From: Pseudomonadota bacterium
GTDB taxonomy: Bacteria; Pseudomonadota; Gammaproteobacteria; UBA5335
Length of the DNA stretch: 14,709 nucleotides
Reading direction: 5' to 3'
NCBI GenBank assembly: GCA_002862965.1
Contig: PKCW01000001.1
Span: 1-14,709 of the forward strand
Notes under the pieces: generated by a model
What the model was told of the DNA's origin: nothing
Databases searched by the model: none
The model's input: the letters and a program-made list of their open reading frames with translations, nothing else
Made by a program: the position numbers and the translations under genes
Shown: positions 12,698-14,709 of the stretch, piece after piece
Position numbering within the stretch: the stretch's first letter is position 1
Layout of the letters: each line of letters begins with the position of its first letter

Positions 12698-13615
12698 TCA
12701 GGGGGTTTGCGGCGGCGCCGGGTTCTTGCGGCTGCGGCGGCGGGCGTTGTCCCGGTTGCGGATCAATTGTTCCAGGATGGGCATCAGGATGATTTCCATC
12801 GCCATGCCCATCTTGCCGCCGGGGACGACGATGGTGTTGCGCCGCGACATGAACGAGCCCTGCACCATGGCCAGCATCTCGGGGAAATGCACGGGCCACT
12901 GGCGCGGATTCTTGAAGCGGATCACCACGAAACTCTCGTCCTGGGTCGGGATGTCGCGGGCGATGAAGGGGTTGGAGGTGTCAACGGTCGGCACGCGCTG
13001 GAAGTTGATGTCGGTCTGCGAAAACTGCGGAACCATGTAATGCACGTAATCGTGCATGCGGCGCAGGATGGTTTCCTTGACGCGCTCGGCGCTGTAGCCG
13101 CGTTCGTTGGTGTCGCGGTGGATCTTCTGGATCCATTCGAGGTTGATGGTCGGCACCAGGCCGATCAACAGATCGACGTGCTGGGCGACGTTGACCCGAT
13201 CCGTGACCAGTCCCCCGTGCAAGCCCTCGTACAGCAGCAGATCGGTGTCCGGTGGCAGCGGCGTCCAAGGCGTGAAGGTACCGGCCTTCTGGCCGAAGGC
13301 ACTGGCCTCGGCGTCGGTATGCAGGTAACGGCGTGATTCCCCCTGGCCCATGGCGCCATAGCTGCGGAACAGCTCCTCGAGCTTGTCGAACAGATTGGCC
13401 GAGGGGCCGAAATGACTGAAGCGCTCGCCGCGCACGCTGGCCCGATGCAGCTGCTGCGCCATGGTCTCGCGGTCGTAAGCGTGAAAGCTGTCGCCCTCGA
13501 CGATGGCCGCGCGCAGGTTCATGCGCGTGAACATGTGCTCGAAGGCGATGCGGGCGGTGCTGGTGCCGGCGCCGGAGGAGCCGGTGACGGCGATGACGGG
13601 ATGAAGTTTCGACAT
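12698..13615 (-). CDS. prkB: Phosphoribulokinase, bacterial (octameric) type
   Basis: Phosphorylates ribulose-5-phosphate with ATP to ribulose-1,5-bisphosphate, the RuBisCO substrate of the Calvin cycle. The protein has 305 residues (bacterial class about 290). The P-loop is GSSGAGTS (12-19), with Thr in place of the usual Lys as in other bacterial enzymes. EGDSFH (40-45) supplies Asp42 and His45, Arg49 follows, and YEGLHGG (129-135) gives Glu130. These match the known catalytic and substrate residues of the Rhodobacter enzyme. INLEWIQKIHRD and NFQRVPTVDTSNPF are family signatures. It starts 3 nt after trmB, with its GGGGGA ribosome-binding site inside the trmB tail. No RuBisCO genes are in the window; close homologues (E. 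coli PrkB) exist in bacteria that lack RuBisCO, so autotrophy is not proven. Confidence 0.95.
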   Translation of the reverse strand: MSKLHPVIAVTGSSGAGTSTARIAFEHMFTRMNLRAAIVEGDSFHAYDRETMAQQLHRASVRGERFSHFGPSANLFDKLEELFRSYGAMGQGESRRYLHTDAEASAFGQKAGTFTPWTPLPPDTDLLLYEGLHGGLVTDRVNVAQHVDLLIGLVPTINLEWIQKIHRDTNERGYSAERVKETILRRMHDYVHYMVPQFSQTDINFQRVPTVDTSNPFIARDIPTQDESFVVIRFKNPRQWPVHFPEMLAMVQGSFMSRRNTIVVPGGKMGMAMEIILMPILEQLIRNRDNARRRSRKNPAPPQTP

Positions 13616-13618
13616 CGA

Positions 13619-14341
13619 CTAATCCCCCGCCGGTTCATGCGCAGCGCCTTCGCCGCCGTCCGTTGCACGGCGGCAGCACAGGTCCCAGACGCCATGCCCC
13701 AGACGCCGGCCGCGCTGCTCGAATCGGGTCAGCGGCCGCTCGGGCGGACGGGGGATGTACGGGCCATCGCTGCTGGTGTTGATCAGTTCCGGCCGGCCGG
13801 CCAGAACGTCAGCCATCTGCAATGCATAGTCCTCCCAGTCGGTGGCCAAGTGCAAGACCCCGCCCGGCCGGAGCTGGCGGGTGAGCAGCGCGGCAAACGC
13901 AGGCTGGATGAGGCGGCGTTTCTGGTGGCGTTTCTTGGGCCAGGGGTCGGGAAAGAACACATGGATCCGGTCGATCTGCCCCGGGCGCAGACGGGTCGCG
14001 AGAAACGGCACGGCGTCGTCGGCATGCACGCGCACGTGCGCGAGCGCTTCCTGGTCGATTGCATTGAGCAGGCGCCCGACGCCGGGCTGATGGACCTCGA
14101 TGCCCAGTGCATTCCAGTCCGGATGCGCGCGCGCAAACTCTGCCAGTGCCTCGCCGGTGCCGAAGCCGATCTCCAGCAGGGTCGGCGCCGCACGGCCGAA
14201 CAGCTCGGCGAGGTCGATCTGCTCGGGCTCGGCCGGCACGCCATGACGGTCCATCAGGTTCGCAAAGGCGCGCTCCTGCGCCGGCGTGATGCGGCCCTGA
14301 CGGCGCACGAAGCTGCGCACCGGGCGGTGGATGGGCTGCAT
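13619..14341 (-). CDS. trmB: tRNA (guanine-N7-)-methyltransferase TrmB
   Basis: Forms m7G at position 46 of tRNA variable loops using S-adenosylmethionine; 240 residues, the usual length. Conserved parts are RRQGRIT (13-19), the SAM-binding EIGFGTG (57-63), and the TrmB hallmark FFPDPWPKKRHQKRR (129-143), followed by TDWEDYALQM and the substrate-binding region ending RFEQRGRRLGHGVWDL. A C-terminal tail of about 20 residues after WDLCCRR is poorly conserved. The ATG at 14341 lies 11 nt after the thiG stop, with GAGG overlapping that stop codon. The thiG-trmB order is common in Gammaproteobacteria. Confidence 0.95.
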   Translation of the reverse strand: MQPIHRPVRSFVRRQGRITPAQERAFANLMDRHGVPAEPEQIDLAELFGRAAPTLLEIGFGTGEALAEFARAHPDWNALGIEVHQPGVGRLLNAIDQEALAHVRVHADDAVPFLATRLRPGQIDRIHVFFPDPWPKKRHQKRRLIQPAFAALLTRQLRPGGVLHLATDWEDYALQMADVLAGRPELINTSSDGPYIPRPPERPLTRFEQRGRRLGHGVWDLCCRRATDGGEGAAHEPAGD

Positions 14342-14352
14342 GCGGCGCGACC

Positions 14353-14709
<357 letters not shown>

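Overview
This window comes from a GC-rich bacterial chromosome, most probably a gammaproteobacterium. The main evidence is a surE-pcm-(yqaA)-nlpD-rpoS block, an order typical of Gammaproteobacteria, together with an Uup-type ABC-F protein and a yqjD-yqjE-yqjK-like operon. A bacterial-type phosphoribulokinase fits a Calvin-cycle autotroph, but the enzyme also occurs in bacteria without RuBisCO, so autotrophy is only suggested. The genus cannot be fixed from the sequence. Coding is dense, no non-coding gap exceeds about 260 bp, and I see no tRNA, rRNA, CRISPR array, insertion sequence or prophage.

Layout. (1) 1-1736 is a heat-shock block: a CbpA/DnaJ-like co-chaperone on the minus strand (cut by the window start) diverges from two tandem Hsp20 genes on the plus strand. 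Between them lie two near-consensus sigma-32 promoters, head to head, both with 13-nt spacers and with -35 boxes only 2 nt apart. (2) 1744-1774 is a strong hairpin between the converging hsp20 and rpoS genes. (3) 1800-5586, minus strand: surE, pcm, yqaA/DedA-like, nlpD and rpoS, a stationary-phase and envelope operon. (4) 5709-6260, plus strand: a Smr-domain protein, overlapping by 12 bp the 3' end of the minus-strand uup gene (6249-8078). (5) 8259-11225, minus strand: a PAPS sulfotransferase with an N-terminal membrane anchor, a GlpQ-like glycerophosphodiesterase without a signal peptide starting 2 nt after it, and then a lipoprotein of unknown family. This is the least ordinary part. A perfect 2 x 21-bp tandem repeat lies just upstream of the sulfotransferase. 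(6) 11352-12445, minus strand: three small membrane proteins resembling YqjD, YqjE and YqjK. (7) 12698-14709, minus strand: thiG (cut by the window end), trmB and prk, tightly packed as an apparent operon.

Functionally, much of the window concerns stress: sigma-32-type chaperones, the general stress sigma factor RpoS, protein repair (Pcm), a stationary-phase nucleotidase (SurE), an activator of envelope amidase (NlpD), an ABC-F protein and YqjD-like ribosome/membrane proteins (RpoS-controlled in E. coli). The sulfotransferase-GDPD pair is the best candidate for an undescribed function: it may make or remodel a sulfated or glycerol-phosphate-derived metabolite or lipid. That is inference from domain content and spacing only.
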